A stretch of DNA of 64,000 nt from NCBI GenBank assembly GCA_003439945.1, contig QVRM01002482.1:199335-263334 (forward strand), in the 5' to 3' direction. Below are positions 1 to 54,299 of the stretch, piece by piece (position 1 is the stretch's first letter; each line of letters begins with the position of its first letter). Position numbers and translations under genes: made by a program. Below the pieces are notes generated by a model, which made no database searches, had not been told where the DNA came from, and was given only the letters and a program-made list of their open reading frames with translations. Origin of the DNA: Dermanyssus gallinae. Taxonomy: Eukaryota; Arthropoda; Arachnida; Mesostigmata; Dermanyssidae.

Positions 1-540
1 CTAATGCTCATAAGTTCTTTTGAACGGTGTTTGATTATTTTGCTTAACTTACCAATGCTTGATTGTTTTCCGTAACTTACCTCAATAGATGCATTTGGCT
101 ATAAAACTAACATCGTTCCAGGGACCAAATAAGGAGTGCTAGTTATTCACAGAAGGCTGCACTGCAGCAATTCGGGTCAGGCTATATTCCCATTGACATT
201 ATTTATGTATTAACAGCGCAAAAATCCTCTTTAGAAAGAAAAACCTTACTACATAAATTAAACACAATTCGTCCACTCCCACCCTTCCCATTTTAAATAC
301 CCATATTAGTGAAATACCATATGTGGCAATGGGGTGCTATCTGTATTCCAAACAGAGCGACTGCTGCATCGACCGAAAACATATGTGGGCATTTAATTGC
401 TGCGGCTGCGATAGTGGCCTTCCTAACTCTCTCCTGGATGCAAATATTTACTTTCTCGTAGCGTGTATTTAGAAGCCGTATTTTTTTCCGTAACTCTAAT
501 GCCCGTGTACGTTTTTTCATGTCATGGCTGATTTTTTTTA

Positions 541-655
541 TCCACTCCGGCACCTGGTCTAAATTGGAGACCATGCAAACCAATTTAAGAGTGGCCGGTC
601 TCGCACCCAGCCTTCCCGAATGCAAAGCAAAGGCTTTGCCATTAAGCCATTTTGC
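541..655 (-). repeat. SINE-B copy 1 (tRNA-like)
   Basis: On the minus strand this reads GGCTTAATGGCAAAGCCTTT then CGGGAAGGCTGGGTGCGAGA and CCACTCTTAAATTGG, resembling a tRNA with A-box-like and decayed B-box-like segments. The segments CAATTTAAGAGTGGC and CCCGAATGCAA are shared with a second copy at 60378-60480 in the same orientation. No poly(A) tail is obvious. Confidence 0.6.
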
Positions 656-1179
656 TCGGTTAACCTACCGCTGATCTGCGCATCTTGATGGCGTACCTGA
701 TAACCGCACCTTAGACAGGCACTATAATAAGCATCGCTCAAAAAATTCTTGCGCGTCTAGTTCAGTAGCGCACTAGTTCCCTAAACCGCACCGCCACATT
801 TCGCGGCCCATTACAAATGAGAAAGCACGCATTTGCTTGAGATCATCACAGTGGCGTAACGTTTATTACTTTTTTACTTCTCCTCTCATTCTTCGCACTT
901 ACTTCGTCTTCTTCAGCTCCTATTGCCCTTTGACCGGACCGAATTTTAAAATAACATAGATTTTCGCATTGTGTTAGTGGTTGCTGGACGCCAATACAAT
1001 TAGTTCGTTTTTCCTATTTGTTGTGCTAGATGCCCCTTAGCGACTTCTGTTCTGCTTCTTCCCCCCTTTCCATGCTTTTCCTGCTCCACTGCTCTACTTT
1101 CGTTCCGCCTCGTATTTAGTACTTCGTTTACGGTTTGCCCACCCTTGAAGTCACTTTCCCTTTATCTCTCTCTCTCTCT

Positions 1180-1225
<46 letters not shown>

Positions 1226-2116
1226 TCACCTTCATATATTCGTAATTCCTGTATATATACGCGGACCCGTTGATGGGTGATTTTCATTTTTATACAAACA
1301 GTTCTCAAAATACAACTTTATGTACAATCAGAATGTCATATGTACAGCACACACGTAAACGCTCTGCATGCACGTCGTCATGAACGCCGCCATTGTCATC
1401 ATCACCACCATCATCCTACTACTACTTCTCTTCATCATCATTGTTATATTCATTGTTACCACTCATACTGAGCGACACGTACACTTGCACTTGGGAGTAC
1501 ACCTACACACATATACATTCATGCCTGCAGCCCTCTTTGACAACACGCGCTCTTCGCTTCCTCCTATTCCTCTTCTTTTATATCTTCTCATACAATACGT
1601 CAGCCCCTGCGGGCTGCCTGAATTAACTTTTGGGTCAGGAAGAGCCAATGTAACAACGCAACGCGATTCTGTCCGTCTGCATGTGTCTACCAGCGGTTCT
1701 GCGTCTTGACTTGTGCTGTTCCACTCACGCCTAACAGTCTGTGTTGCTTCACTGTTCCCGCTGCTGTTGGCCCCGCCGCCGGCCGGAACGACGGCGTTGA
1801 TTCGGGCTTCAGTCCGAAAACAAATCCTTGCCCCTACTGAACGTACTCAACTACACTCAACGCCGCGGCCGCCAAAGTTTCGCATTGTTCTAACGTCTTG
1901 CATGTTTTCTATTGCTCGCCGGCTAGTCAGCGCATATCAGCGCCATAGCCGTAGTCACCTGCAACCAGCTCTGCACAGTTCTCTGTCCGAGCGAAAACGG
2001 TGCCCACAGACACGGCAGCGGCGGCGTTGGCAAAGGCGGCACTGGCCGTGTCGACTCTCGACACTCGGGGTCACCAACAGCAAACGCGTAGCAACACGGA
2101 GCAACCATAGATAGGC

Positions 2117-2545
2117 TTGGCTTTTCTTCACTGGCGAAAAGCCGCCGTAGCGGCAATGACTGTACCTTATCTCCTACCCTCCCACCCCCGCCTTTCCGCC
2201 TCTACCGTTCCTCACAAGACCCCAACGCCCGGCTGTCCTGCACCTTCTAGTTCGCCAACGCCCGGCTGTCCTTCACCTTCCAGAACTCCAACGCCCGACC
2301 GTCGTGCACCTTTCAGAGCCCCAACGTCCGGCTATTCTGCTCGTCTCAGATGTCCAACTCCTGGCACTTCCTGCGCCTTCCAGAACTCCAACTGTGTTCT
2401 GCCCCTTCCAGGACTCCGGCTCCTGGCTCTTCTAAACGCATATCTCATCGTTCGTGGCTCAGGACGACCACTCGGCCGACAAGTCTGGCAAGAACTCAAG
2501 AGGTCGTTGTGTCCTCTCTGCTATGCTGAGTGCGGAGACAAGTAG
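2117..2545 (+). CDS. Uncertain Pro/Thr-rich ORF with 11-residue repeats
   Basis: A 142-codon ATG-started frame whose middle is a minisatellite of 33-nt period. Because 33 is a multiple of three, each unit stays in frame and gives 11 residues: PTPGCPAPSSS, PTPGCPSPSRT, PTPDRRAPFRA, PTSGYSARLRC. The N-terminus (MAFLHWRKAAVAAMTV) could be a weak leader. No known family is recognised, and no splice or promoter evidence was found. It may be chance within GC-rich DNA. Confidence 0.2.
   Translation: MAFLHWRKAAVAAMTVPYLLPSHPRLSASTVPHKTPTPGCPAPSSSPTPGCPSPSRTPTPDRRAPFRAPTSGYSARLRCPTPGTSCAFQNSNCVLPLPGLRLLALLNAYLIVRGSGRPLGRQVWQELKRSLCPLCYAECGDK
2222..2400. repeat. 33-bp minisatellite, about 5 units
   Basis: Units begin CCAACGCCCGGCTGTCC at 2222 and 2255, with diverged units at 2288, 2321 and 2354; the last is 34 bp. 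Identity falls from left to right. Confidence 0.85.
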
Positions 2546-3071
2546 ACAACGAGACAAGCCATAAATAACGCATTTCATTTAGCTGCGCTATTTGTGCGCG
2601 TGTGCGCCTATAGCGTATGATGGATGCTCTCAATATTTCCTCGCGTCCACTTGAGGAAAAGGCCATTTGTCGACATGACCTAAATCAAACTAAAAGTGAA
2701 CTTCTGACTGAGATCCATACGTCCGAGTAGATATCACGGTGCATTCTTCTTCGAAACTCCGCAAAACAGGCGTAACGACAACGACGACACATGTAATACT
2801 TTTTATAACAAAACGAGCTCTAATGCCGCGTAATTTGTGGCTGGATTTGCCGAAGCGCAGGCTTCGGGTATGTGTTAGCGGCAATAACTGACAGCAAAAA
2901 GTCACGTATTTTTCAACTCAGCTTCGCTATACATAAATATCGTAACACAAATCCCTGCTGGTATTAGTGCTAGGCACTTTGCCCTCGTCCGCACCTCAGT
3001 TGCGCACTCTCCGCCGAGTTTGGAGGACAGCCGCGACGCAAAGACCGACTTACACACACACAGACACAGAA

Positions 3072-3072
<1 letters not shown>

Positions 3073-3120
<48 letters not shown>
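3073..3120. repeat. (TA)n array near the 3' end of the receptor gene
   Basis: About 48 bp of uninterrupted TA, about 85 bp downstream of the stop codon on the transcribed strand. Confidence 0.95.
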
Positions 3121-3122
<2 letters not shown>

Positions 3123-3199
3123 CACACATTCGTTCATTCAACAAACAATAGGCGACCAATCAGCCGCTAACTCCTGTTGCATGTGGTACAAGACACGCT

Positions 3200-3205
3200 T
3201 TTATT
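3200..3205 (-). promoter_or_regulatory. AATAAA poly(A) signal next to the stop codon
   Basis: On the minus strand the sequence reads TAACAATAAAAGCG, so AATAAA begins one base after the stop. If used, the 3' UTR would be only about 15-35 nt. A more distal site is also possible because nothing else constrains the 3' end. Confidence 0.4.
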
Positions 3206-3206
3206 G

Positions 3207-45113
<41,907 letters not shown>

Positions 45114-45481
45114 CTGAAATCGCACGGCACCACACACAGCACGCAAACAGCACGCGCCCAGACCAACAATTAGTACCGGTGCTCATTGTACTTAACATGC
45201 AAGATCTAGCTACATGCACATCTACAGCTAACGCCTAAGCGCCTAGATCGATTAGCGGCGTACGCATGCGCGCGCGCGACGACGGGTATTGGTAGTCCTT
45301 AATTGTGCTTACGCTTTGCTAATTATAGACACTTTGTCAGGACAAGCCGCTTTACGGTGTCGTGATACAGCTTCACGTAAATTATCGTATCCTTTGAGGC
45401 CAAATGTGCTCTGTATAGTACTGTCCTTATTGTTTAGTTATTTGTTTATTTCTTTATTTAGTTATTTTTTACTAGCTGGGG

Positions 45482-45536
<55 letters not shown>

Positions 45537-45834
45537 ACGGCTGTACATCCACTAACCAATATCCGCATAGAGTGCGATGCCAAGTCGTTATAAAGCGTCA
45601 TGTCACCAGCAAGTATTATAACACACATCATATTTATTCACCACAGTTGTTGGTAGTAGGATTGGATTGACACACATGGCCTGCTACGAAATTATAACAT
45701 ATATACTGTGTATGTAAGCAAGTATTATGGAAACGCACTATGGGGTAGGCCGGTAACGAAATCTGTGTACTGCATATCCCGCAACATGTCTATTACTGCA
45801 GATTTACGCGCTTTTGATATGAGAGAGTAATATG

Positions 45835-45875
45835 TATATACACACTTATCAGGCAAATAAAAATCAATCAATCAT
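45835..45875 (+). mobile_element. Possible LINE 3' tail
   Basis: CAAATAAAAATCAATCAATCA: an AATAAA followed by TCAA repeats, the same tail type as the element at 40072-40463. No coding part is recognised before it. Confidence 0.35.
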
Positions 45876-46669
45876 TAGAGGTTCGCCGCCTCATTCCATT
45901 GGTCACGGGTCATCATTCATGCCGTGTGAAATTTCGGGCCTTTATCCGTTTTTTGCTCTTAGAGTCACTAATAGAAACCCTATTCGTATTCCCCCCCACT
46001 CGTAGGCTTCTATAAGCAGAGGATCAATAAATTGTCAGTCAAGCTTGTTGTTAGTAGAGGCTTTGAGATCGAGGTCTGTTTTCACTGTGCCGAGCGTTCT
46101 ACCGCTGTGTCTTCTATATCAGGGAAGTGGCAATTAGGACTCTTAATAGACTTTTGATGGCAAATAGGTCCTTTCCAGCGCGTTTCGTGACATGCTTGCC
46201 AAATGACTTGTTCCACAGAAACTTTACAGGAAGAGACGCCCGTTACCAATAGGCGCCAAAACCCCTGTCTAAACGAAGCTCATCTGTCGCAGCGGAACGT
46301 CGTTCTTCGTAGGCTGTGCTTGCATGTGCTGATTCATAACGTCACTGCCGTGACTCACCGTTTTCGTGAGGCCAAGGCTTGTTGAACACGAAAGCTTCTA
46401 AAGCTATAAAGTGAAGAGCGATTTTTGGCATATATAATTGATATATTTAATATAGGCTAGCGGATTTCGGATCAGGATAGCAAACAAAAGAAGATTAGGT
46501 TGACATCTTGGGCAAAGCTACTAACTCGGATGGCCGGCTACTCCGGCATCCATTGCTATTGAGTGCTTCTGTAATACACTCAGCATAATACTAATGATCT
46601 TAGTGTCAATCCTTAAGATAGGCGCCCCCTTTGCCAGCCTTTCTTATGTCTATTATGCTGCCTACGCCC

Positions 46670-46870
46670 GTTAAGCTGCCAGTATAGTCCCGGCAGACTT
46701 ACACGACACGCTGAACTCAACGCCACTAGTAAAAAGATTCCTTAAAAGGGCAGAGATACCATCTACACCCGAGCCAAAGAATCTTAATGGCAGCAATGAG
46801 TTGGGACCGGATGGGGCTACCATTCCGCTATTTTCGCGAATGAACTTGACTTGACGTAGTCGACTTAAAG
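46670..46870 (+). mobile_element. LINE C-terminal fossil, endonuclease-like family copy 3
   Basis: The plus frame reads LNSTPLVKRFLKRAEIPSTP, then EPKNLNGSNELGPDGATIPL and FSR, matching the segment LNGVIIRSLRKAGTPSTLEP...RPDGVIIALWSHG of the copy at 54300-55121. The flanks are degraded. Confidence 0.7.
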
Positions 46871-47464
46871 CTTTGAAGTCCACGAATACGGCATACAAAA
46901 ATGAACGTCCGTGCATCTAGCGTTCATTTGATATCACTATAGAAAATGTCGCACACTGTTAGGGCACTTCTGTAAGCGCTCGTGCTCTCCTTTGCGAATG
47001 GCTCCTTTGTACTGCATATACAAAGTAAGTCGTTGGCAGAGTAGCTTCGAAACCAGCTTCTCGAAATAGTACTTCTTTACTACGCCTTGGCAAGTTGCTG
47101 GAACAGGGCGGTTTACTTTGAGTATAAAAGGTCAGCTATCTACTAGATGTCCGCCCTAAACTTAGACACTTGTCTGACACAGCACGGTTCAGAACGGCGC
47201 TATTATAATGCATACCCAAAGATATGCGTTGTTCCACCATCGTGGCTGTGCCACGTTGTGGCATGTCAGTCAACCTATGAGGACAATTATTTTGCTGGCA
47301 GAGGGAGGCATCGCTTGCCAGCATGTCACAAAATCTGCAATTTTCCTGCAGCTCCAGGACCTAACGAATCATTACATTAACAGATACGGTTTACTTTCTG
47401 CGCGCCCTTTTCTCCGTCCTCTTCTTCAAGTTGTGCTCTGCCTCTCACAAAACCCCTCCGGTAT

Positions 47465-49025
47465 CTGGATTCAATTCAATTCAATTCAATTCAAGTGCTC
47501 CTTTATTATATTCAAAGGGTTGACAATTATGTACATAGTTATTCACAAAAGTCCTGTATTCAATATATACATTGTGCAATAATGGAAGTATAGAGAACAA
47601 TTTACTAGATAATAGAATGAAATAGTGCCATTGCGTAACATATGCGGTAGTACAGAATAAGAATATATGACTAGTTCATGGTCCTCAACATTCTCGCCAA
47701 ACGCCACGAAAACATATTATTAATTCGGTCAGAACGTGCAACTACTTTCGACGATATGGTTTGGGTGCTGCGCAGATTGTTTTTGCGAATATTAAAAAAG
47801 ATAGAAAGCCTATTCGACTGAGAAATTCGTTCGTACATTTTAAAATCTGCTCTCGAGTGTCGTTCCGATAGGTGGTATGTACAGACTGCTACGCTCAACC
47901 TTGCATCTCATTGCGACACGTCGAAGGAATTTGGACTGCATTTTTTCAATTGCATCAATATGTTTTTTTGAATACGGGCGCCAGACTTCACAGCTGTAGA
48001 TGAATTTAGGAACTACAAGGTTATTATAAAGGCGGATATAAAACATTGGGCATTTAATAATAAAACAACGAAAGATCATATTGCATATAAGACTAGCAGA
48101 TTGAATAGTCTGTGTGATGTGAATGTTAAAATCAAGCTCCGGTGTAACCGTTACCCCAAGATCACGAATGCTGTTTACCCTGGGTATCTCTTGTCCATCA
48201 AGTGTGTAAGCGTTCCTTCAGACACACAACGGCGCATTTAGGGACCGAAATTATCATATCATTTTTGGGACACCAATCGGAGATGGAGTTAATTGTTTTC
48301 TGTAATATTCCCCTCTCGGCTTCTGTGCCAGAAAGCCCATACAGTTTAAGATCGTCTGCGTAGAGTTTATACTTAAGTGTTGCGGGTATAACGTTTTTAA
48401 GATCTAAGATAAATATACAAAATAATAATGGGCCAAGACATGACCCCTGAGGCACGCCGGAGGGACACACGCCATACCGACTAAAACTGTTTACCCGCAC
48501 ACAAAACTTCCGATTCGTAAGATAACTTGATACCCATAAAACGGTGTACTTGTCTATATTTAAGTCAATTAGTCTATGTACGAGTTTAAAATGATTTACT
48601 CTGTCAAATGCTTTAGAAAAATCAAAGTAAATACAATCAAATGTTTTCTTGTTGTTAATATAAATGGCCCAATCTTGGACCATTTCAACTAGTTGGGTTG
48701 CTGTAGATTTTCCCTTAGTAAAACCATGTTGCTGTTCATCAAGCACTCCCTCAGACTGCATGAAGTGAAATATATGATCCACAAGTAATTTTTCAAATAT
48801 TATACACGCTATTGATAATTGTGCCACAGGTCTATAGTTATCAATATTTGACTTGGATCCTTTTTTATGAACAGGCGTTATTACAGATTGTCGGAAAACG
48901 TCAGGCACAACACCTTCTTCGTAGGACCTAGCATAAATTAATGAGAGTGGCTCCGTTATAACCTGGGCCACTTTTTTATAAAATATTGGGGGGGGGATAT
49001 ACGCCGGACACACAGATGCTATCAA
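47465..49025 (-). mobile_element. CR1/jockey-like LINE, 5'-truncated, with (TTGAA)n tail
   Basis: The minus frame 49025-48198 carries a clear RT: ITPVHKKGSKSNIDNYRPVA, LDEQQHGFTKGKSTATQL, IYFDFSKAFDRVNH (motif A), GVPQGSCLGPLLF (motif B), YADDLKLYG (motif C with both Asp). After a frameshift near 48200 the product continues through IRDLGVTVTPELDFNIHI, FIYSCEVWRPYSKKHIDAIE and MQSKFLRRVAMRCKV; another frameshift near 47850 leads to the last segment ending MLRTMN. The 3' end has no poly(A) but about five TTGAA units (47469-47493). Upstream of the G run at 48989-48996 the frame is lost. This is the best-preserved RT in the window. Confidence 0.9.
47469..47493 (-). repeat. (TTGAA)n 3' tail of the LINE
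   Basis: Five tandem ATTCA/TTGAA units directly at the 3' end of the element. Simple-repeat tails instead of poly(A) are known for CR1/L2-type elements. Confidence 0.8.
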
Positions 49026-50224
49026 GATTTGTAACTTGTTTATTAATTATTAGGATTTTGCTCGTGAGACTGGTACGGCTCCACCAAATGGTACGCTCCA
49101 CAAATGACTACGATAACGTTTCAGATCGCGTATACCGATTCCATAAAAAAAAGCGTACATGCATACCAAACAACGCCAATCGGCCGCTTAGAAAAATAGT
49201 CAAGGGTCTATTGCTGATTTGCATTTATATGCATTTCAGTTTCACACATTAAGTCGCCCTTTTTAAACTCACAACAGCCACATTGTTAGCAGTAATTTAT
49301 TGTCCAAATATCTTAAACAAACGTTATATGTTTAGCCATACGAAGCTAAGCTTATTCTTTAGAGCTGTGACTATACAGACAAATATATAGCACTTTATAA
49401 AGCTATAAAAATAGCGTATATATATTCACAGGTAATTAGTGTGGTAAATTCCTATAGCTTATTATGTAGCAGCTAAATATAAGTCGTCTTTGGGAAGAGC
49501 CGCATACACTCGAGCGGACTGTTACATAAAACGCCGATCAATTATCATACGGATATGATACTCGGCCCTGCCTCTACTACCACTGAGCAAAAACAAGTTT
49601 AATGAATATGCTTTCCAAGTTCCAAAAGCCATTCTAGCGCATTTATCTGATGTTTCCTACAGCCTGCGTTTGGATGAAGAATGTAAAACAGACAATCTGC
49701 AACCACCGCAGTATGTCTATTTTACATTCTTATTCGTTATTCAGCAGGAACGGGTATCACATAACTGTTAAAATTAATTCTTTCAGGCACAACACAGATC
49801 TCACGCGTGTTTCGGCTGATATTATGTCGAGTTATGCACACTCCAGTTTGATATGACAACGGTCTCTATTGCACCCTTCACAAAAGTGAGGCTAACAAAT
49901 GCAGAAAATGCTCTAGCGTTGATCATCCGCACAAATGTTGTCCTTTAGCGTTCGAGACTATGGGAGCTGCAGGCTTATCAATCTAAATTAGCGCGTGGAT
50001 AGAAGCCTCAGTCTTTCGACGGAAGACACGAGGGTACCCGAATCCTTGCGTCAAAGGCTATCGCTCAACATTCAATTTGGAAATAAATGCAGCGTTTGTG
50101 CGAAGCAAATTGTTGAACTTAACTAACCCTGTGTAAGGGACCCCGTGACCACATTTCGCGCGGAAACAATTCTCAACTCCAATGTGCTAACATAAAGAAG
50201 TTAAATAAATAAATGGCATTCGTC

Positions 50225-50255
<31 letters not shown>

Positions 50256-51889
50256 TGGACGACAGTAGTTCGTTTTTATAAAATTCTCGAAACGTTAATA
50301 ACCAAGCCTGGTATTGTTATTTTTTAAATTATTATATTGTTCAGTAGAACCCGCTTATGTGTCAAGCTGTTATAAGGCTGCCCTGTGAGGGTTCGGTACA
50401 ACCGTTCCAGTCCAAAACGTTTAACTCTTAACTTGTTGCACGTTAGTTGATTCGTTTTTGAAATACATTTTTATACACTTCTAAGGAGAGTATTATATAT
50501 TTTTTAGCTCATTACGAGCGTCTACAATGTTGTTATCATAACGTAAAAAGCCTTTTTTTTCCTCGAAATTTTCGAAAATACATTGTGCTGAGTATGACCT
50601 ATTTGAAGGTCTTGGGGCTCGAAAGGGTCACTGATATTCGGCTCTGCTAAGTCTTCCGAGTTACGCAGGGCTATACGGAGGTGACGGAGCGACTTTAGCA
50701 TGATAGGGTAGGGAAGGCAGGAGAGGCCGAGGCCGTGGAGAGATTCCCGCCCCTCCCGCGACTCGTCGAACAGGAATAGATTTCATTAAGATGGGAATGG
50801 CGCGTGTACTACAGCAACACTAAGTTTAGCAAGAAGAAGGGAGCATTGCTCACGCTGGGCAAGCGGAGCAAGAAAGACCCCAAGCTTGCCAGCTGTTAGA
50901 TCCCGCCCTGCAGAGTTGTGTATGTTCCCCTTCGCCCTTTCTACCTTGTTCTTAATTCTTCTTCTTCTTTGCCCCATGGAGGCCCACCGACCAACCCCCA
51001 GCAAGGCCTGTGCGGACAAACAGACTCACCAGATCAAACCTCTCTAGCTTTGTAAGGCCATTCGAAGGCACAACAGGGGGAACCTGGGTCCCATTGAGAG
51101 CGATGCCTCGACCCTGGAGAGGCATCACCGGCACCCTTGCAAGGGGCAAAACAAGACCGAGAGTTAAGCACAAATTTTAAAGTGGCTTAGCAGGCGACTG
51201 TTCCTAGGTATCGAAGTCGCAAAACAATTGGCGTCCACGTGCCATAACGAATGACAGGGCATGACAATAAAATCTGCGCTTAGAGTCGTCTGAGTACACT
51301 CGTTTAGATATATTGACATAATTTTCATGAGTCGAGCATAAACCAAGCAGAGAGTATAGGAAAATCGGAATAAAATAGCTACGCATGCTCACATGGCATG
51401 TTGTTGTCTCTGTTTTAATGAATGTTGTAGAACTTGTGGAGACTTCGGGATGTGGGCAAGCATACAACTGACCGCAAAAGGTTACGTCAACGTGACATAA
51501 ACGTATGCATCAGTGAAAAGATCCTCCCCCTTTCTGTTAGTAGTAGGCTATCTGTATGGGGAGACTGTGTGAGATACCCATTAAAACACATTAAATCAAC
51601 ATTGTTGCGGCATATTTTGTGGATGGCGTGCAATTTGTTACGCCAGCATACACCGGATCGTTTAATTATTTTGTGTCGGGAATACATGTCGCCACGTAGT
51701 CTGCTTTTTTTCACGCCCATCTGTTTATATATAAATAAGAATATATAAAACTTTTCCAACGATAATTTAACATTGAAGTGTTACGTAGATGCACACATGC
51801 ACGTAGATATGCACGTGTGGCGTGTGTAAAAGGTCTGCACATCTAATTAATTTCACACACTATCCGCAAACAACTTTTACTGCTACTGT

Positions 51890-53750
51890 CGTTTGCTGCA
51901 TGGTCAAATCGATAGCCCCCGACTAGGAAGCCACAGTGCAAAATCTAGCCTAGTCGACATTTTCTGTGCAGGGTTGTGCAGGGCCGTTCTGTCCGCCGGG
52001 GGCTCTGTTTGTGTAGGGTTTGTCGTGACCCTCCCTCTTTTTCCCTCTGCCTCTCTCTTTCTGCTTACCCCCGTCGTTCTCGCTGTTATTCTCGTTAGCT
52101 TCCCATTGGAATCTCTAGTTAGAGCAGCAGCAGCAGAAATAGCTGATAGGATACAGCCGCGCCAGCAGACGCTGCGGCCGCCGCCACCGCCCAAGCTGTT
52201 GCTGGTCGCAACTGCCTTCCTTCACCCCCGCTGCTCCAGGGTCGTTGTTTCGGCAGAAGCTCCCGTCCGTTGTGCCCCCTCGATGCGTAAGCAGCGCCTA
52301 CTCGATTTCGATCATCTTCGTGCCTGCGTGCCTGCCTGCCACCATGCTCTTCCTGGTGGCGCGTACATACGCATACGCTTGTTCCCGTTCGTCCTATACC
52401 CCCTCGGCGCCGAGCCGCCTGCCTCTGCAGTCTAACAATGGCGGGGGTTGTGTTTTCGCCGTCGTCACCATCATCATCGTCGTCGTCGTTATCATCATCA
52501 TCGGCATCATCCTCGTCGTCGTCGTCAACATCATCACCTCACCCCACCGTTGCTCTTGATGCTGTTTGCTGAGGTTGGTGGTAACCTACGTGGTTTCGGC
52601 ATGTTACCCCTCAGCCGATGGTGGTCATCAGGTGGCGCGCGAAGTGCCCTTTTCCCTCTCTTCGCCATGCAGAGCACTCCACACCTCCCTCGCCTGCTTT
52701 CCCCGCCCTCCCCCCCCCCACGCCCCCCGCGGCCAGAGAAGATGGGGTACGGGCGTCATCCGCGCCTGGTCCGCCCACCAGCCGGCCGACTTCATTCATG
52801 CTGCACGCAGCATCGAGCTTGTCGCCGTCATCGTCACTTTCTTTGCCGTCGCTGAGGCGTGCAACTTTGCCTTCTCGCATTAATACGCCGCGCGCTAATA
52901 TTATACAATGAATACACAATGAGCCGCGTACATCGCCGAGTCGAGCGTGAGTAGCGGTCACTAGCAACAAACAACCGCTATTAGAAATAAACGGTTGCGG
53001 CTGCTGTTGCTTCTGTTGTTCTTGTTGTCGTTAGTGCTTAGTTTGTTGTTTGTTTTACTGCCAGTTGTTGTTGCCGTTGTTATTGTTGTTGTTGTTGTTG
53101 TTGGCATCATTACTCTTGCTATTGTTAATGCTCGTGCTCTTTCCTGTTGTTATTGTTTCAGTTTGTTGCTATATGTTGTGGCTGTTATTGTTGTTGTTGT
53201 TGTTGTTGTTGCTGTCGTTAGTCCTATTGTTATTAATACTTTTGTTGTTAGTGCCGTTGCTGCTGCTGCTGCTGCAGCATCCGTCGGTGTTGTTGTTGTT
53301 GTTGTTGCTGTTGTTGTTACTTCGTTTCTGTTGTCGCTATTATCGAGCTTTTTCTTGCTGTTGTTGTTGTTGTTGTTGGTGGTGGTGTCGTTGTTGTTCC
53401 TGCTATTGTTGTTGACTGTCGTTACGAGCGAGCGAGCGACCGACCGATGGAGTGGAGGCGTGGCGGCAACAGCGGCAAACGAGCCTGCCAAATGAGAGCG
53501 GATGCGTACGGCGAGTAAGTCGTTTACACGAACTGGCTTTTAGTAGGTAGGTAGAATGCAGATGGGATAGGCTAGTAGCGCCTCTCCCGTTGGGGCGGCC
53601 CTGCAGGACAGAATCTAGCGGGTGGTAGAGAGGCGTGAATGGTGGGCTGTGCGGCGGGAAATGTCTAGCTCTTTAGATGGTGGCCATTTAGACAAGAGTA
53701 GAGCACACACAGACTCATACACGGCCGTGCCTGCAATGCTCGTACGTATA
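51890..53750. other. GC-rich, triplet-rich island upstream of the receptor gene
   Basis: Contrasts with the A/T-rich flanks. It has ORFs of 180 and 166 codons (plus) and 119 and 113 codons (minus) that are mostly Pro-, Val-, Leu- or Thr-rich through triplet repeats. As CAA-rich RNA on the minus strand (52990-53420) it could be a 5' UTR or promoter of the receptor, but no TATA or splice signal decides this. Confidence 0.35.
52990..53420. repeat. Interrupted (TTG)n stretch of about 430 bp
   Basis: TTG/CTG/GTT triplets throughout, giving poly-Leu and poly-Val frames on plus and poly-Thr/Asn frames on minus. Confidence 0.9.
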
Positions 53751-53911
53751 GGCACGTCTACCTGAAACAAACCCACCCAGCTAGCGACGCACCCAGGCTC
53801 TGCCTAGCCAGCGTACAAAGCGTACATATATAGTACTTCTAATCAGTAGCTTTTGTAAGGGAGCCTTAACCACAACGTGCAATTATACACACTTGCATAT
53901 ACACACATATA

Positions 53912-53913
<2 letters not shown>

Positions 53914-53956
<43 letters not shown>

Positions 53957-53998
53957 ATATATATATATATATATATATATATATCCATATATATATAT
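53914..53998. repeat. (TA)n array with mirrored TGGATA/TATCCA marks
   Basis: TA arrays broken by TGGATA (53954) and ATCCATA (53984), which are complementary, so the block is a long palindrome. Confidence 0.9.
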
Positions 53999-54299
53999 GG
54001 ATTTATTTCGCTGCTGCACACAATGAGAAGCTAATAGCCCGGCAACACTTCGTTTTGGGATTTCTAAAAGAACAAAAAGACAAACATCAGCAGGCGTTGT
54101 ATATGAACACGCTCGTCTAAATGACCATCAACTAAAAGGCTGGATATTTCTCGCCGCCACAGCCCACCATTTACGCCCTCCACCCCCCCTCCTCAGATGA
54201 ACGCACGCATGTAATCTTCCATGTTACATCCGCACCAGTGAAACATCTTCTTTATAAACCCTGTACAATAATAATATTAATAATGATACTGATTCTAAT

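Larger units (their letters stand above)
1..3199. other. Region downstream of the receptor gene, no supported gene
   Basis: It holds one SINE-B copy (541-655), (TA)n at 1183-1219 and 3073-3120, a GC-rich stretch at 1700-2560 with a 33-bp minisatellite, and short ORFs without family signatures. The 3' UTR of the receptor may extend into its upper end. Confidence 0.6.
45220..47464. other. Upstream flank or first intron, no gene
   Basis: Contains (TA)n at 45484-45532, a possible LINE tail (45835-45875) and a LINE fossil (46670-46870). If the leader of the receptor is on a separate exon it should lie here or further upstream; I could not find it. Confidence 0.6.
49026..54299. other. Upstream flank, no supported gene
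   Basis: A/T-rich to 51.8 kb with only short ORFs and (TA)n (50224-50250). From 51.9 to 53.75 kb the DNA is GC-rich with CAG/CAA or TTG triplet runs and long but low-complexity ORFs. (TA)n with TGGATA/TATCCA symmetry lies at 53914-53998. Confidence 0.55.

Noticed and set aside
52995..53495. 166-codon poly-Leu/Val ORF that looks like a membrane protein
   Set aside because: It comes from TTG/GTT triplet repeats; the other frames are just as open and there is no conserved residue pattern.
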